A stretch of DNA of 37,654 bases from Salinivibrio sharmensis. GTDB taxonomy: Bacteria; Pseudomonadota; Gammaproteobacteria; Enterobacterales; Vibrionaceae. Made by a program: the position numbers and the translations under genes. Within the stretch, counting starts at the first letter, position 1. Every line of letters begins with the position of its first letter. Under the pieces are notes generated by a model. It was given only the letters and a program-made list of their open reading frames with translations. It was not told where the DNA came from and searched no databases. The DNA lies in contig NZ_MUFC01000024.1 in NCBI RefSeq assembly GCF_001995985.1, positions 1 to 37,654 on the forward strand, given 5' to 3'. This document shows, piece after piece, positions 8,751 to 17,806 of this stretch.

Positions 8751-9639
8751 GATCGCCTCCTTTGAGATGCTGCTGGGAACGTTTGGCGTAGCTTTGAGAC
8801 ACACGATCGAAAATAATCGCAATCACCACAATGGCGAGACCGTTAAGAAGACCTAAGGTAAAGTATTGGTTGGTAATCGACTTAAGCACAGGTTGCCCAA
8901 GGCCTGAAACACCAATCATCGAGGCAATGACCACCATCGCCAGTGCCATCATAATGGTTTGGTTAATGCCTGCCATAATGGTTGGCATTGCTAGGGGGAG
9001 CTGGATCTGGAATAAACGCTGAAAACCATTGGCGCCGTACGCTGTCGCTGCCTCTAACACATCTTTGTCGACTAACCGAATCCCCAGGTTTGTCAAACGA
9101 ATGACCGGAGGGATGGCATAGATAACCACCGCGATAACCCCGGGGATCTTGCCAATACCCAGTAACATCACCACTGGGATGAGATACACAAAGGCAGGCA
9201 TGGTTTGCATGATATCGAGTAACGGTGTAACCACCGCCTGAGTACGATTGGACTTGGACATGGCAATGCCTATCGGCACACCCACGCCAATAGCGACCAG
9301 TGTACACACTAAAATGATACTCATGGTGCTCATGGTGTCTTCCCACATGCCCAAATAGGCAATCAGGGTGAAAGAGATCACCACCGCCACAGGAAGCTTC
9401 CAGGAACGACTGGCGAGGTAGGCAATGCCCGCAAGTATTGCAATGACGAGCCACCAAGGGGTGGCGAGGAGTAAGTCTTCGAACCAAACAAGGAAATGAA
9501 GGAGAGGGTCAAAAAAAGCTTCTATGCCTTCACCATATTCGCGGGAAAAGTTGCGATAAGCGCCATCAAGCGTTTGTCTAATCTCGAGCAGGTCGCGCCT
9601 GCTCATTTCTGGCACATCCGTTAGCCATGAATCAGCCAT
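8743..9639 (-). CDS. proW: Glycine betaine/proline ABC transporter permease
   Basis: A 298-residue inner-membrane permease with a soluble N-terminal stretch (about 1-50) and six or seven hydrophobic segments. The permease-ATPase coupling region is visible as EAATAYGANGFQRLFQIQLP (about 196-215), the EAA loop. ProW forms the membrane channel of ProU. It is the second gene of the operon, 67 bases after proX with a hairpin between them, and overlaps proV. Its SD (TAGGAA, about 9 bases upstream) is moderate. The 298-residue length is shorter than E. coli ProW (about 354), mostly at the N-terminus. Confidence 0.94.
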   Translation of the reverse strand: MADSWLTDVPEMSRRDLLEIRQTLDGAYRNFSREYGEGIEAFFDPLLHFLVWFEDLLLATPWWLVIAILAGIAYLASRSWKLPVAVVISFTLIAYLGMWEDTMSTMSIILVCTLVAIGVGVPIGIAMSKSNRTQAVVTPLLDIMQTMPAFVYLIPVVMLLGIGKIPGVIAVVIYAIPPVIRLTNLGIRLVDKDVLEAATAYGANGFQRLFQIQLPLAMPTIMAGINQTIMMALAMVVIASMIGVSGLGQPVLKSITNQYFTLGLLNGLAIVVIAIIFDRVSQSYAKRSQQHLKGGDHD

Positions 9640-9669
9640 TGTTATTATTCCTATACTGCTAAAGGAGAA

Positions 9670-9695
9670 CCAGCGCAGCGGCAGCCCTGCGCCGG
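9670..9695 (-). other. Intercistronic hairpin between proX and proW
   Basis: A 6-bp perfect GC stem (9673-9678 with 9687-9692), extendable by two pairs across one mismatch, lies 15 bases after the proX stop and 34 bases before the proW start. No T-run follows. Such hairpins often stabilise the upstream mRNA segment and allow excess binding protein over permease, which fits an ABC importer with its binding-protein gene first. Confidence 0.55.
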
Positions 9696-9706
9696 TTGTG
9701 TGAGGG

Positions 9707-10702
9707 TTACAGGGCGTCTTTCACTTTTTCAGCGACGTCACTGGGTACCCATTTTGTCCATATGTCTTCGTGATTGATGAGGAAGTTAGTCATCGCGTAT
9801 TCACCATCCGCTTGGTTTTCTTCCATCCAGGCAAGCAAGCCATTCATTTGATCATTGGTGAAACCACGCTCTTTCAAATAAGTCAGCGCCTCTGGGGCAC
9901 GAGCGGCAAAGCGTTCTGTCACCACGGTATCAACGTCGGCGGCTGGATACATGGTCGCTTTAGGGTTCATACAGTCGTTCGAGGTAATACAGTCTTTGTA
10001 ATGCTGTACGTCCGTCCCGGTCTCAAAGTCCACTTTTACCATGTCATATTTGCCCAACACAGCAGTAGGTGCCCAATAATAGCCAAACCACGCTTCTTCT
10101 CGTTCGTAGGCTTTTGCGATTGAACCTGCAAGGCCAGCACCAGAACCCGGATCGACAATTTCGAAGCCGCTGTCAGCCAGGTCTAAAGCTTCAAATTGGT
10201 TTTCTGAGGTAATTTGACAGTTCCAGCCTGCTGGGCAGCCATAAAAAGCGGATTTTGAGGCATCTTCTGGGTGGGGAAACAAATCAGCATTCGCTTTGAT
10301 CCCTGAAATAGTCTTCAGTTCAGGATGTTTTTCGACCATATAACGTGGGATCCAAAAACCTTCTTCGCCGCCTTCAACAAATGCACTGCCGGCATAGCGA
10401 ACTCGCCCTTCATCGATGCCGCGTTGAAGCCCTTCTCGCATTGAATTACTCCAAAACTCAGGCGCAATGTCCGGCTCACCTTTCTCTATCATCGATGTCC
10501 CCGTGGGCATGGTATCTCCGGGAACCAGTTCCGCATCACAGCCGTAACCATGCTCCAAAATAAACTGATCAATGTTGGCAATCAGGCTGGCAGAGTTCCA
10601 ATTCATATCCGCAATGGTGACTTTGCCACAGTTGTGATCATCTGCGCTGGCTTGTAATGCCGAGAGCGAGAGAATAGCGGCTGAGAGTAATCGTTTGTAC
10701 AT
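9707..10702 (-). CDS. proX: Glycine betaine/proline-binding periplasmic protein
   Basis: A 331-residue precursor of the OpuAC/ProX binding-protein family. A Sec signal peptide (MYKRLLSAAILSLSALQASA) precedes a mature protein starting ADDHNCGKV. Segments such as VTIADMNWNSASLIANIDQF, GEPDIAPEFW and EEAWFGYYWAPTAVLG carry Trp/Tyr residues of the kind that form the aromatic cage for quaternary amines. Cysteine pairs (YGCPAGWNC, DCITSNDC) suggest disulfides. It delivers substrate to ProW/ProV and is the first gene of the operon, unlike the V-W-X order of E. coli proU. ATG 10702 follows AAAGGAAGC; a longer frame to 10735 lacks an SD and would spoil the signal peptide. Confidence 0.94.
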   Translation of the reverse strand: MYKRLLSAAILSLSALQASADDHNCGKVTIADMNWNSASLIANIDQFILEHGYGCDAELVPGDTMPTGTSMIEKGEPDIAPEFWSNSMREGLQRGIDEGRVRYAGSAFVEGGEEGFWIPRYMVEKHPELKTISGIKANADLFPHPEDASKSAFYGCPAGWNCQITSENQFEALDLADSGFEIVDPGSGAGLAGSIAKAYEREEAWFGYYWAPTAVLGKYDMVKVDFETGTDVQHYKDCITSNDCMNPKATMYPAADVDTVVTERFAARAPEALTYLKERGFTNDQMNGLLAWMEENQADGEYAMTNFLINHEDIWTKWVPSDVAEKVKDAL

Positions 10703-10774
10703 ATGCTTCCTTTCCTTTTCAAACATGCGTCCCAAATAATATTAGACCACTAATTAAATTGTTAGCTATATAAA

Positions 10775-10790
10775 CGTGACTTTAATCACA
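10775..10790. promoter_or_regulatory. CRP-like site upstream of proX
   Basis: On the minus strand the sequence reads TGTGATTAAAGTCACG, matching the CRP consensus TGTGA-N6-TCACA with one mismatch. It is centred about 80 bases before the proX start codon, in the only intergenic space upstream of the operon. A CRP/cAMP effect on betaine uptake is plausible but unproven here. Confidence 0.4.
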
Positions 10791-10872
10791 TTTATCCGGT
10801 TGAATTGGTAAAATGTTTCTCTTTTTATCAGCGCAACGTGAGTTTTATCATTAGAGGTCTGTTGACTGGCTT

Positions 10873-11412
10873 CTATTTAATTAACGATAGAAAGGCCTTA
10901 AAATCTGGCCCACCGGCACGCTGCTGCCACTCAAACAACAAGGCTTCGACCACGGTGATCCAGGCGCCATGTTGCTGCATCATTGCGATGCCACTTTGAT
11001 GGTGCGCAGGGTGACAGGATGACGTTGCATCCGTCACAAGGTGCACATGGTAGTGCTGCCGAAGCAGATCACAGGCGGTTTGATACACACAAATATGTGT
11101 TTCGATGCCACATAAAATCACTTGTTTGCGATTAAGCGAATTCAGCATCTGTTCAACTTTCGGTTCGGCAAAAGCGCTAAACGTATGCTTAGCAATCGGC
11201 GTGTTGTTTGGCATGAGGTCGGCGAGTGTCGACGTTGTTGCGCCAAGTTTTTCAGGCAGTTGTTCTACCCAAACGACAGGCACATCAAAATGTTGGCATC
11301 CACGCAGTAGCTGGGCGATTTTTTGGTGTAATTCCTCACTTCCCACCACCTTTTGCGCCAACTTGCCTTGCACATCAATCAACAAAACGACGGCATTTTC
11401 GGTGTTAATCAT
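10873..11412 (-). CDS. Isochorismatase-fold cysteine hydrolase
   Basis: A 179-residue hydrolase of the isochorismatase/nicotinamidase superfamily. The likely catalytic triad is visible: Asp in VVLLIDVQG (about 13), Lys in IAKHTFSAF (about 74), and the nucleophilic Cys in GIETHICVYQTA (about 107), preceded by the typical cis-peptide region. Related small proteins include E. coli YcaC, whose substrate is unknown, so none is claimed. AGGGGGAT before ATG 11412 sets the start; the open frame extends 25 codons further without support. It is divergent from the EamA gene at 11572. Confidence 0.85.
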   Translation of the reverse strand: MINTENAVVLLIDVQGKLAQKVVGSEELHQKIAQLLRGCQHFDVPVVWVEQLPEKLGATTSTLADLMPNNTPIAKHTFSAFAEPKVEQMLNSLNRKQVILCGIETHICVYQTACDLLRQHYHVHLVTDATSSCHPAHHQSGIAMMQQHGAWITVVEALLFEWQQRAGGPDFKAFLSLIK

Positions 11413-11571
11413 TCTAGTATCCCCCTGTTTTACCAATAAATAAGCATAGCAGATCCACTTCATTGCGCTGGCGAAGTTCGCCCTCAATTATTTATCTTTT
11501 AATAAAGATACTTGATATTGACCAATGCGTTGGCTAATCTATCTTCACGTAAAGATAAATGGAGAAAGGTT

Positions 11572-12441
11572 ATGCATTATTTCATCGCGATTCTCGCCCC
11601 CATTTTTTGGGGAAGTACTTATTCGGCGGTCGCATTGTACTTGGGGGACCTTTCCCCTTACTGGATGGCGGTCTGGCGGGCGTTACCTGCCGGGATATTA
11701 ATGCTGTTGATCAGTCGTCGTGGCTTACCATTGAGTTTGCCAAAAATGCTTGCGGTGAGCTTTTTCAATATTGCTGCTTTCTTTTTGTTGCTATTTATCG
11801 CGGCATATCGCTTACCGGGCGCGGTGGCGGGCACCTTAGGCGCTACCTTACCGCTCGTATTGATGTTATTGCAGTGGTTAACGGAAGGAAAGCGGCCAGA
11901 GCCTAAAATGCTTGGCTTGGCCATTCTCGGGTTGATGGGTGTCGGCTTGTTGCTCAATCCGTCCACAGACATAGACTGGGTAGGGGCGGGCGCCATGCTA
12001 CTAGCAACGTTTTTCGTCGCGCAATCAACCTTGTGGATGAAGCGATGGGAAGCGAAAGATATTTTTGGTCTGACCGCATGGCAGTTGGTACTGGGTGGGG
12101 CGATGTTAATCCCTTTTGCCTGGAGCTTAGCAGGGCCACCACAAGCGCCCACACTGCACGCGGTGCCAGGTTTAATATGGGTGATTGTGCTCAATACTGC
12201 TGTCGGTTATTGGGCCTATATCCGCTCCATTACCGTGCTGGGGCCCAACCGCCAATCGATCATCATGTTCCTTAATCCGCTTACGGCCGTGACACTGGGG
12301 GTACTCTGGATTGACGAGACGCTACAACCGCTGCAGTGGTTGGGGATTGCGATGATTTTAGCGTCCCTACTGTGGATGAAGTTCTCCGATAAATTAACGC
12401 TACCGCGCAGTGCTAAATCAGCGGTGGTTCCCTCACGATAA
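11572..12441 (+). CDS. EamA/DMT-family transporter
   Basis: A 289-residue drug/metabolite-transporter protein with about ten membrane helices in two EamA repeats (roughly 1-135 and 145-280). Typical landmarks are PIFWGSTYSAVALYL at the N-terminus, GAVAGTLGATLPLVLMLL in repeat 1 and LNPLTAVTLGVLWIDETL in repeat 2. Members export amino acids or small metabolites; the substrate here is unknown. ATG 11572 has GGAGAAAGG upstream; a longer frame from 11512 has no SD. A weak hairpin (12430-12435 with 12442-12447) surrounds the stop codon without a T-run. Convergent with lpxR. Confidence 0.88.
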   Translation: MHYFIAILAPIFWGSTYSAVALYLGDLSPYWMAVWRALPAGILMLLISRRGLPLSLPKMLAVSFFNIAAFFLLLFIAAYRLPGAVAGTLGATLPLVLMLLQWLTEGKRPEPKMLGLAILGLMGVGLLLNPSTDIDWVGAGAMLLATFFVAQSTLWMKRWEAKDIFGLTAWQLVLGGAMLIPFAWSLAGPPQAPTLHAVPGLIWVIVLNTAVGYWAYIRSITVLGPNRQSIIMFLNPLTAVTLGVLWIDETLQPLQWLGIAMILASLLWMKFSDKLTLPRSAKSAVVPSR

Positions 12442-12465
12442 TGAGGGGAGGGCGTTGCATTATCA

Positions 12466-13449
12466 CTAATAACGGTAGTGCACGGTCCAAGAAACGTAAC
12501 TGTAGGTATTATCGATAGCTTGCTCATAATCTTTGGTGTGCAGTACTACACTGATATCCGTGCCCCAGCGAGGTTGGTAAAACGCGATGCCCGCTGCGGC
12601 ACTGGCTTGCCAGTGGGTCATGTCGATATCTGCATTTTCGGGCGGTTTATCGCCATTGATGGTGATGTCATTGGCGCGATAGCGTCCTTGGATAGCGGTA
12701 TACAAAAAGGCGCCCTTTTCACTGGCTTCAAATAAACGGCTATCGAGGTGGCGGCCGGGCTCATAACTAATGCCACCGTAGGTATTGGCAAGATCCAGAC
12801 CCACACGGTAGCTAAGGCCTGCTGAAAGCTCACTGCGGAAGTTGCCGATATCCGCACGTCCAGTCATCCCCCATTCTTGATGCTCGCTACGGTGTAAAAG
12901 CTGGTGCCGCTCATAGGCAAGCTGCGCCACAGGTGTGTTTTCCACTTGATAGTCCCACCCTTTAGGATCGGGTGAATCAATTAAATCGTGAACGTAAGAC
13001 TGTCCCTCTTCGGTTTGAGAAGCAGGTCCCACCATACCAAGCATCAGTGACCATTTATCTACACGCTCGGACGTTTGCTGGTAGATACCGGGCTCGATAA
13101 ATATCAACCCTGCATAAGGGCGCTCCTCGGGTTGAGGCGTGGTATACGTAATATCATTGGGCGTCCACATCATTTGGCCAATGTCGATACTCCAGCCCTG
13201 TCTTGCTGCTTCGTTGAGCGGAAGCTGTTCGGCAAACCAGCGAATCGGCTTAACCGATGTGGCGCTCAAATCATCGGACCAATCGGCATGCCAGTGCGCA
13301 TAAACGCCACTGGTGTATTGGTTGTCGACCCCCAATGGGCTGTCGTTTTCAATCGTTAATCCAAAGCCTGCCGCCAAGGCTGTGCTGGGCGCAAGTAGCA
13401 AAGTGGGAAACAGTAAAATAGTGCCACTGATCACGCGAGACGGTGTCAT
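12466..13449 (-). CDS. lpxR: Lipid A 3'-O-deacylase, LpxR family
   Basis: A 327-residue outer-membrane beta-barrel enzyme (LpxR/DUF2219). A signal peptide (about 1-26, ending STALA) is followed by AGFGLTIENDS. With that cleavage, Asn and Asp of IEND fall at mature residues 9 and 10, the positions of the catalytic N9 and D10 of Salmonella LpxR. His154 in SYVHDLI is the likely catalytic base. ERPYAG (about 109-114) is another family signature, and the protein ends in an aromatic-rich strand (WTVHYRY) as barrel proteins do. LpxR removes the 3'-acyloxyacyl chain of lipid A at the cell surface, which lowers endotoxin recognition in pathogens. Here it may tune outer-membrane packing; that is inference. 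Confidence 0.88.
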   Translation of the reverse strand: MTPSRVISGTILLFPTLLLAPSTALAAGFGLTIENDSPLGVDNQYTSGVYAHWHADWSDDLSATSVKPIRWFAEQLPLNEAARQGWSIDIGQMMWTPNDITYTTPQPEERPYAGLIFIEPGIYQQTSERVDKWSLMLGMVGPASQTEEGQSYVHDLIDSPDPKGWDYQVENTPVAQLAYERHQLLHRSEHQEWGMTGRADIGNFRSELSAGLSYRVGLDLANTYGGISYEPGRHLDSRLFEASEKGAFLYTAIQGRYRANDITINGDKPPENADIDMTHWQASAAAGIAFYQPRWGTDISVVLHTKDYEQAIDNTYSYVSWTVHYRY

Positions 13450-13587
13450 TCACATCCTCATTTAGTTGCATCTTCAATGCGAGGCTCTCAGTATGAGTAA
13501 AAACGCAGGCTGACACCAGATGAGAAAGGTCAATATCTTGTTAAAGGGTGGTAAGCCGTCAATCAACGATGAAAAGGAACCGTCAAC

Positions 13588-14418
13588 ATGTCAGTGTTTG
13601 TTACTGCCGAATGGCTGGCTCAGCGCCTCGATACCGTGATCCCTGTAGACGCCAGTTGGTTTATGCCAGATGTATCGAGAGACGGCTTTCAAGAGTGGCA
13701 ACAACGGCGGATTCCGGGCGCCGTGTATTTCGACTTCGACACTCGTATCAAAGACCCCACGTCTAGCCTGCCGCATATGTTGCCTGATGAAGAGCGCTTC
13801 GCCCAGCATATGGGCGCATTAGGCATTGCGTCGCAAGATACCCTGGTGATGTATGACACCCAAGGATTGTTTTCTGCCGCGCGGGCGTGGTGGATGTGCA
13901 AAGTCATGGGGCATCAAGATGTATTTATTCTCGATGGCGGGTTACCCGCGTGGATGGCTTCTGAGGAGCCCATTGATAATACCCCGCCGCAGCCACGTGT
14001 CGAAGCGACATATCAGACGCAGTTTAAACCGTACCGCTATATGGATGGTGCCACCTTGGCAGACAAACTCGCTGCGATGAATGTGATTGATGTTCGTCCT
14101 GAAACGCGCTTTTATGGCGACGTCCCTGAACCGAGAGAGGGCGTTCGCAGCGGCCATATGCCTGGCGCCACGAATCTTCCCTTTGCCACGTTGACCGACC
14201 CACGAGGCTTTGTGATCAGTGAGCGTGAGGCGCGATCGACCGTGTTACCCCACTTAAGTGATACGCGGGTTAACGTAGCAAGTTGTGGCTCGGGGGTCAC
14301 CGCGTGCATTTTGGCTGCTGTGGCAGAGCACTACTTCGCCTACCCTGTGGCGGTTTACGATGGCTCATGGACTGAGTGGGGTGGCCACTCACACTGGCCC
14401 GTCGTGAAAGCAGGTTAA
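13588..14418 (+). CDS. sseA: 3-mercaptopyruvate/thiosulfate sulfurtransferase
   Basis: A 276-residue two-domain rhodanese. The N-terminal domain (about 1-135) is structural (IPGAVYFDFD, LDGGLPAW) and the C-terminal domain carries the active-site loop CGSGVTAC with Cys233. The CG(S/T)GVTA loop indicates mercaptopyruvate sulfurtransferase, whereas thiosulfate rhodaneses have CRKGVTA. It transfers sulfur from 3-mercaptopyruvate to acceptors in the cytoplasm and supports thiol metabolism and cyanide detoxification. Length matches E. coli SseA (281). Monocistronic; the intergenic region downstream (14419-14667) is AT-rich with nothing further I can name except the ravA promoter it must contain. 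Confidence 0.9.
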   Translation: MSVFVTAEWLAQRLDTVIPVDASWFMPDVSRDGFQEWQQRRIPGAVYFDFDTRIKDPTSSLPHMLPDEERFAQHMGALGIASQDTLVMYDTQGLFSAARAWWMCKVMGHQDVFILDGGLPAWMASEEPIDNTPPQPRVEATYQTQFKPYRYMDGATLADKLAAMNVIDVRPETRFYGDVPEPREGVRSGHMPGATNLPFATLTDPRGFVISEREARSTVLPHLSDTRVNVASCGSGVTACILAAVAEHYFAYPVAVYDGSWTEWGGHSHWPVVKAG

Positions 14419-14667
14419 TTATCAAGCAAGGACAAGAGGGGGTGTCGCAAGATTGACTTGAGAGTGATCTATGTCACTATCTGACAAGTGCGCTAATGAT
14501 ATATCGATACATAAATTAATACTAGTTTACATAATAGTGTGTTTTTTGTGCAGTTAGTCAGCCGGTTAATGGCAAATAGCCCTTGGCTTGCCATGATTAA
14601 GCAACTACCGCTTCGTGGTTATCAAGCACAAAAATGCCCTATATAGCGATGAAAATCGGAGTGTCAC

Positions 14668-16335
14668 TTGTCTCAGAATCTTGCCACCGTCAGTCAACGT
14701 GCTTTGCTACCTGAGCGTATAGCCAGCCTCATCAATGCGCTTTCCAGTGGGGTGTATGAGCGCGAACATACCATCAAGATGTGTCTGTTGGCCGCGCTTG
14801 CCGGTGAAAGTATCTTCTTACTTGGCCCGCCTGGGATCGCGAAAAGTTATATCGCCAAACGATTGATCGAGGCGTTTGATAACAGCCAATTTTTTGAATA
14901 CTTGATGACCCGGTTTTCCACGCCGGAAGAAGTATTTGGTCCGCTCTCGATTCAGGCGCTAAAAGATGAAGGCAAATACGTACGCCTGACCGATGGCTAT
15001 TTGCCCAATGCCGACGTGGTCTTCTTGGACGAGATATGGAAAGCAGGGCCGGCTATCCTCAATACCTTGCTGACCGTGGTCAACGAACGCACCTTTAAAA
15101 ATGGCGAGCATGTCTATCCTGTTCCTATGCGTTTATTGGTGACCGCGTCCAACGAATTACCCGAGCCGGACAGTGGACTCGATGCCCTGTACGATCGTAT
15201 GTTGCTACGAGTATTCGTCAATCGGATCCAAGAGAAGAAAAACTTCAAACTGATGCTTACCGAGCCCAGCCAGGATGAAGCAACGGTGGCCGATAAGTTG
15301 AAAATTAGCCATCAAGAATATCAGCATTGGCAGACCATTATTCCCACTCTGGATCTGCCTGATGCGATATTCGAAAAGCTCTACACCCTAAAACAACGGG
15401 TAGAAAATGCCGGCAGTGAGCAATCACAGTTCGACCCAAGTGAGCTTTATGTGTCTGATCGGCGCTGGAAAAAGGCGGTGCGTTTGCTAAAAGCGGCCGC
15501 TTTTTTCAATGGTCGTGACGAAGTCGCCCCACTGGACTTATTATTACTGGAAGACTGCCTATGGCATAGCCCAGAATCGCGAGATGTGGTGCAAACGGTG
15601 ATGCAGGCATTTGCCAAAGAAGTGCTGTTCGATCAACAAGAAGTACTCGCCTTGCTTGATGACGTCAAAGTGGCGTTAGAAGAGATTGAGCAAGATACGG
15701 CTGAGGCGTTGACCTATCGACAAGACGCGGCAACGGCAGGGCTCACGCGCAAAGCGGCGATTGACGTGAGTCAGTCGCCTCGCTTCACGGTCAACCAAAG
15801 TCGAGATTTGGTTCGTTTTGTCCTACTTCGGGCCAACCCATCGGTGTCAGAGCAAGAAAAAGGTGACAGTCGCTGGGTGTATCTTGATGCGGCCGACATT
15901 GAGAAAAAGTTGAAAACAGGCAGCACAGACTTGTATGGCTATGTGAATAAAAACAATCATCTGTGCCGGCTCACGTTAGAGTGGGATGCGCAGCACGCCT
16001 TGGTCATTAAAGATATCGCTAATCGACCTGTACCTATGGCCTTGGTGGGGGTTAACGATCCCAGCGAATCGCAGCTAGCAGATTGGAAGCAACAAACCGA
16101 TCATGCCCTTGAGCAACTGCAACACGCACAGTTTTTGATTCGTCGTGCTCGCAGCCAACTCAATGCTGGGTTACCGCATTTATTTGCGCAACCGGATCTG
16201 CTGGAAATCGCATCAGCGAGTTTGGTGGATGTGGAACATGAGGTAAAAACGCAGATTGATAACCTAGAGCGTCAAGTTAATCGTTTAGCACGCCTAGATG
16301 AGTTCTTCTCAGGAGCGAGCCATGCTGAGTGCTGA
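14668..16335 (+). CDS. ravA: MoxR-family AAA+ ATPase RavA
   Basis: A 555-residue AAA+ ATPase that, with ViaA, acts as a chaperone-like complex at the inner membrane; in E. coli it interacts with the lysine decarboxylase LdcI and respiratory complexes. Walker A GPPGIAKS (53-60), Walker B VVFLDE (117-122) and sensor 1 TASNE (159-163) are clear. The middle and C-terminal region holds the RavA-specific LARA-type and helical segments, including a coiled coil near the end. It is longer than E. coli RavA (498), mostly after residue 300. The start is TTG 14668, with GGAG 6 bases upstream; the nearby ATG at 14649 is out of frame. It overlaps viaA by 14 bases. Confidence 0.92.
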   Translation: MSQNLATVSQRALLPERIASLINALSSGVYEREHTIKMCLLAALAGESIFLLGPPGIAKSYIAKRLIEAFDNSQFFEYLMTRFSTPEEVFGPLSIQALKDEGKYVRLTDGYLPNADVVFLDEIWKAGPAILNTLLTVVNERTFKNGEHVYPVPMRLLVTASNELPEPDSGLDALYDRMLLRVFVNRIQEKKNFKLMLTEPSQDEATVADKLKISHQEYQHWQTIIPTLDLPDAIFEKLYTLKQRVENAGSEQSQFDPSELYVSDRRWKKAVRLLKAAAFFNGRDEVAPLDLLLLEDCLWHSPESRDVVQTVMQAFAKEVLFDQQEVLALLDDVKVALEEIEQDTAEALTYRQDAATAGLTRKAAIDVSQSPRFTVNQSRDLVRFVLLRANPSVSEQEKGDSRWVYLDAADIEKKLKTGSTDLYGYVNKNNHLCRLTLEWDAQHALVIKDIANRPVPMALVGVNDPSESQLADWKQQTDHALEQLQHAQFLIRRARSQLNAGLPHLFAQPDLLEIASASLVDVEHEVKTQIDNLERQVNRLARLDEFFSGASHAEC

Positions 16336-17806
16336 GAGCTTGAACATGGGTTTGATGCTCGCTGAGTCTGGGTTATTGGATGCGGCGATGACTGAACTGA
16401 TGTCTCACCCCCAGTTACTGGTATTGACGGAACGAAGCCCAGCGATTAAGAGAGCCGTCAAAAAACAGCTTCACCGCTGGCGTGGGCAAACAAAACGCAA
16501 GCTGGTACAGCAAGGGTTGTCAGCTTCCCTGAAGCAAGAAATTCAATACTACGAGCAGGCCACCGAAAAAACCGCGCGCGCATTTGAAAAAGAGATTGGT
16601 ACTTTACTGAGCCAATTAAAATCGGTTTCTTCGTTCTATCCGCAGGCGGAAAAGCTCGCCGCCCATCAAGCTCAGCACGCCGACCCTATGTTTCAGTCGT
16701 ACTTTTGCAATAAATGGCACGCGCATTTAAAAGCAGAAATACAAAAAAACCAATCCGAGAGTGTTGAGGCGCAAAAACAAAAGCTACTTGAAGACTTGTA
16801 CCGCCGGATTTCAACCTATCAGCAAATGGATGGTGTCGATCAGTCGGGCGATATCAGCAAAGTGGGGCGGCTGTGGGATATGGCAGCGAGCTCTCTTTCT
16901 CAGCAAGACGTTACCTTGCTTAAGAGGTTTATTGTTTTTCTAGAGAAAAATCCAGAGCTTCAGGCAATCGCGGAACAACTCGGGCGCATGGCCAATCAGG
17001 TGAATCTTTCTGGGCCAAGCCAACAGCCCACCGAAACACTGAAAACGAAGCCCGAGCGCCAAGTAGATGTTCCCGATGATATTACCGGCATATGCCAAAG
17101 CGATCGGGTTGATCGCTTGTTGCCCAATGAAGCCGTGTTGCTCGCGGATCCGGCGCTTGAAGTGGTGTTTTACAAGCAATTGGTAGACAAACAGCTCCTC
17201 AATTATCAGTTTTCCGGCAAGGCCTATCGTCGTAAAAAAGTCGAGACACAGGCGCCGAGTCAATCTAAGCCTGAAAAAAAGAAAGGGCCGTTTATCATTG
17301 CGGTGGATGCTTCAGGTTCGATGAGCGGTTTTCCAGAGCAGTGTGCTAAAGCCCTCGCGTACGTGTTGATGCGAATTGCCGCTACTGAGCATCGAGACTG
17401 TTACGTGATGCTCTTTTCCACTGACCATATTAGCTATGAGTTAACCGGTGAACGCGGTTTGCAAGAGGCGATGAGCTTTCTTTCTTACCGGTTTCACGGT
17501 GGCACGGATATGACGCCAGTGATTGATAAAGCGCTCACCCTGATGGAAAGCGATCGCTATCAAAACGCGGATCTAGTGGTCGTGTCGGATTTTATCGCGC
17601 CTAAGCAATCGGATGCGATGATCAACAAGGTTGAGGCACTGAAAGCCAAGCATAATCGCTTTCATGCCGTGAGCTTGTCTAAGTATGGCAATCCAAGCCT
17701 AATGGCTATGTTTGATCACTGCTGGCGATATCAGCCGTCACTCGGTGGCAGGTTGCTTAGTCAGTGGTGGCCGGGCAAATCATTTACTGGGCAGAAGTCG
17801 GTTTAG
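16322..17806 (+). CDS. viaA: von Willebrand A-domain protein ViaA
   Basis: A 494-residue partner of RavA. The N-terminal two-thirds is helical and charged; the vWA domain begins near residue 320 with the MIDAS motif DASGS (329-333), a conserved Thr in GGTDMTP and Asp in VVSDFIAP. In E. coli, ViaA stimulates RavA ATPase activity and binds membrane lipids. ATG 16322 is preferred because CAGGAG lies 6 bases upstream, inside ravA; an upstream in-frame ATG at 16298 has no SD. Its 3' end overlaps the end of the convergent eamA gene by 23 bases. Confidence 0.92.
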   Translation: MLSAESLNMGLMLAESGLLDAAMTELMSHPQLLVLTERSPAIKRAVKKQLHRWRGQTKRKLVQQGLSASLKQEIQYYEQATEKTARAFEKEIGTLLSQLKSVSSFYPQAEKLAAHQAQHADPMFQSYFCNKWHAHLKAEIQKNQSESVEAQKQKLLEDLYRRISTYQQMDGVDQSGDISKVGRLWDMAASSLSQQDVTLLKRFIVFLEKNPELQAIAEQLGRMANQVNLSGPSQQPTETLKTKPERQVDVPDDITGICQSDRVDRLLPNEAVLLADPALEVVFYKQLVDKQLLNYQFSGKAYRRKKVETQAPSQSKPEKKKGPFIIAVDASGSMSGFPEQCAKALAYVLMRIAATEHRDCYVMLFSTDHISYELTGERGLQEAMSFLSYRFHGGTDMTPVIDKALTLMESDRYQNADLVVVSDFIAPKQSDAMINKVEALKAKHNRFHAVSLSKYGNPSLMAMFDHCWRYQPSLGGRLLSQWWPGKSFTGQKSV

